6,664 nt of DNA, taken from the NCBI GenBank assembly GCA_964624235.1, contig CAZUXY010000106.1:1-6664 (forward strand), given 5' to 3'. This document shows positions 6,241-6,664 of the stretch, in pieces; position 1 is the stretch's first letter, and every line of letters begins with the position of its first letter. The position numbers and the translations under genes were made by a program. The notes under the pieces are model-generated. The model saw only the letters and a list, made by a program, of their open reading frames with translations, was not told the origin of the DNA and searched no databases. Source of the stretch: CAZUXY01 sp964624235. GTDB taxonomy: Bacteria; Spirochaetota; UBA4802; UBA5368.

Positions 6241-6509
6241 GACTGGAGAACAATGATGAGACCAGAGTTTTTATCTAATTCCTGTTTTTTTAATGAAAGT
6301 CCTAAATCCTCATTACCTCTATCGAATGATTATTAGAGAAAAAAATCAGCTTAGGTATTCATAATTATCGGTTTGATCAGTTTAAGATGTATTGCTTTGC
6401 TAAATTAAATAATATCGGGGCCAAATCCACGATAATGAAAAAAGTATTTTGAAATATTTTTTGAATTCATAATATACATAAGCCTATTAAAGTAAAGATC
6501 TAATGGGGG
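6241..6509. other. AT-rich intergenic stretch, nothing identified
   Basis: I see no supported gene, RNA or promoter here. The region should contain the promoter of the LytTR gene on the minus strand, yet I find no exact TANNTTTG box. On the + strand a 27-codon frame from an ATG at 6253 to a stop at 6334-6336 is preceded by GGAG at good spacing, but the peptide has no recognisable features and I do not call it a gene. Confidence 0.4.
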
Positions 6510-6547
6510 AAAAGCATGTGTTTGGCCTGAGCCAAACTCTTGCTTTT
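6510..6547. terminator. Strong symmetrical hairpin, probable bidirectional terminator
   Basis: The arms 6510-6526 and 6531-6547 pair at 15 of 17 positions: AAAAGCA with TGCTTTT outside, GTTTGGC with GCCAAAC inside, and a 3 x 3 loop with a central G-C pair between them. The apical loop is 4 nt (CTGA). The A-run and T-run at the base let it work as an intrinsic terminator on either strand. The LytTR gene is transcribed away from it, so the simplest reading is that it ends a minus-strand transcript entering from beyond the right edge. Confidence 0.6.
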
Positions 6548-6664
6548 GAGCGTTGGAGGTTCAGTTTAGTCGCATTATCCCTTAAACCTAACGTTTAGCC
6601 GGTAAGTGACGTGCGACCTTAATAGTACTTAGCTTTCTTCTGGTATTAATCTCCTTAAAAAAAC
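6548..6664. other. Right-edge segment, possible gene end
   Basis: This piece is visibly richer in G and C than the 300 bases to its left. On the minus strand one frame stays open from the window edge to a TAG at 6588-6590 and would end in STIKVARHLPAKR, a basic tail. About 40 nt past that stop lies the hairpin at 6510-6547, which fits a gene terminus. Twenty-odd codons are too few to name a family or even to be sure it is coding. Short nested complementary segments, GTCGCA (6569-6574) with TGCGAC (6612-6617) and TAAAC (6583-6587) with GTTTA (6593-6597), could also belong to a structured RNA. Confidence 0.25.

Noticed and set aside
6253..6336. 27-codon + strand frame with a GGAG before its ATG
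   Set aside because: The Shine-Dalgarno match is tempting, but this phylum rarely relies on one and the peptide shows neither a membrane segment nor a known motif.
6527..6542. Minus-strand AGAGTTTG...GCTCAG likeness to the start of 16S rRNA
   Set aside because: The internal bases of the conserved segment are missing, the sequence is fully explained by the hairpin, and what follows is not 16S-like.
6586..6592. ACCTAAC / GTTAGGT as an integron attC core site
   Set aside because: It fits the loose RYYYAAC/GTTRRRY pattern, but no matching partner site is found in the rest of the window edge, and such 7-mers are common by chance.

Overview
The window looks like a piece of a Bacteroidota chromosome. 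It is AT-rich, its signal peptides and lipoboxes are of the type usual in that phylum, start codons lack Shine-Dalgarno sequences, and it carries a TonB-dependent receptor with an N-terminal carboxypeptidase-regulatory-like domain next to a DUF4249 lipoprotein. That pairing is characteristic of the phylum. I cannot place it below phylum level from the sequence alone.

All five genes I can support lie on the minus strand and are read from right to left: a small stand-alone LytTR-domain DNA-binding protein (5848-6204), a 355-residue lipoprotein of unknown function (4455-5522), then a tight three-gene operon of a small predicted outer-membrane beta-barrel protein (3801-4379), a DUF4249 lipoprotein (2923-3801) and a 793-residue TonB-dependent receptor (545-2926). 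The last three overlap by 1 and 4 nt, so they are almost certainly co-transcribed and translationally coupled. A terminator-like hairpin (4398-4435) sits between the lipoprotein gene and this operon. The natural reading is an outer-membrane uptake or surface system: a receptor energised by TonB, a lipoprotein partner in place of SusD, and an accessory barrel protein. The substrate cannot be read from the sequence. The LytTR protein is a plausible local regulator, but nothing here proves it controls these genes.

The non-coding parts are less ordinary. The left 440 bases hold a strongly diverged repeat array built on a 14-bp unit close to CTGTCNCGGTNCAA (minus strand TTGNACCGNGACAG). Three copies of a paired, roughly 33-bp version recur about 170-180 bp apart. 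Just beyond the receptor stop is a 20-nt-arm imperfect inverted repeat (460-530). The 325-bp gap between the LytTR and lipoprotein genes holds several short dyads. The right end holds a strong symmetrical hairpin (6510-6547), probably the terminator of a gene that enters from outside the window. I see no tRNA, rRNA, CRISPR array, transposase gene or defence system. The best candidates for something undescribed are the left repeat array and the accessory barrel gene attached to the DUF4249/receptor pair.
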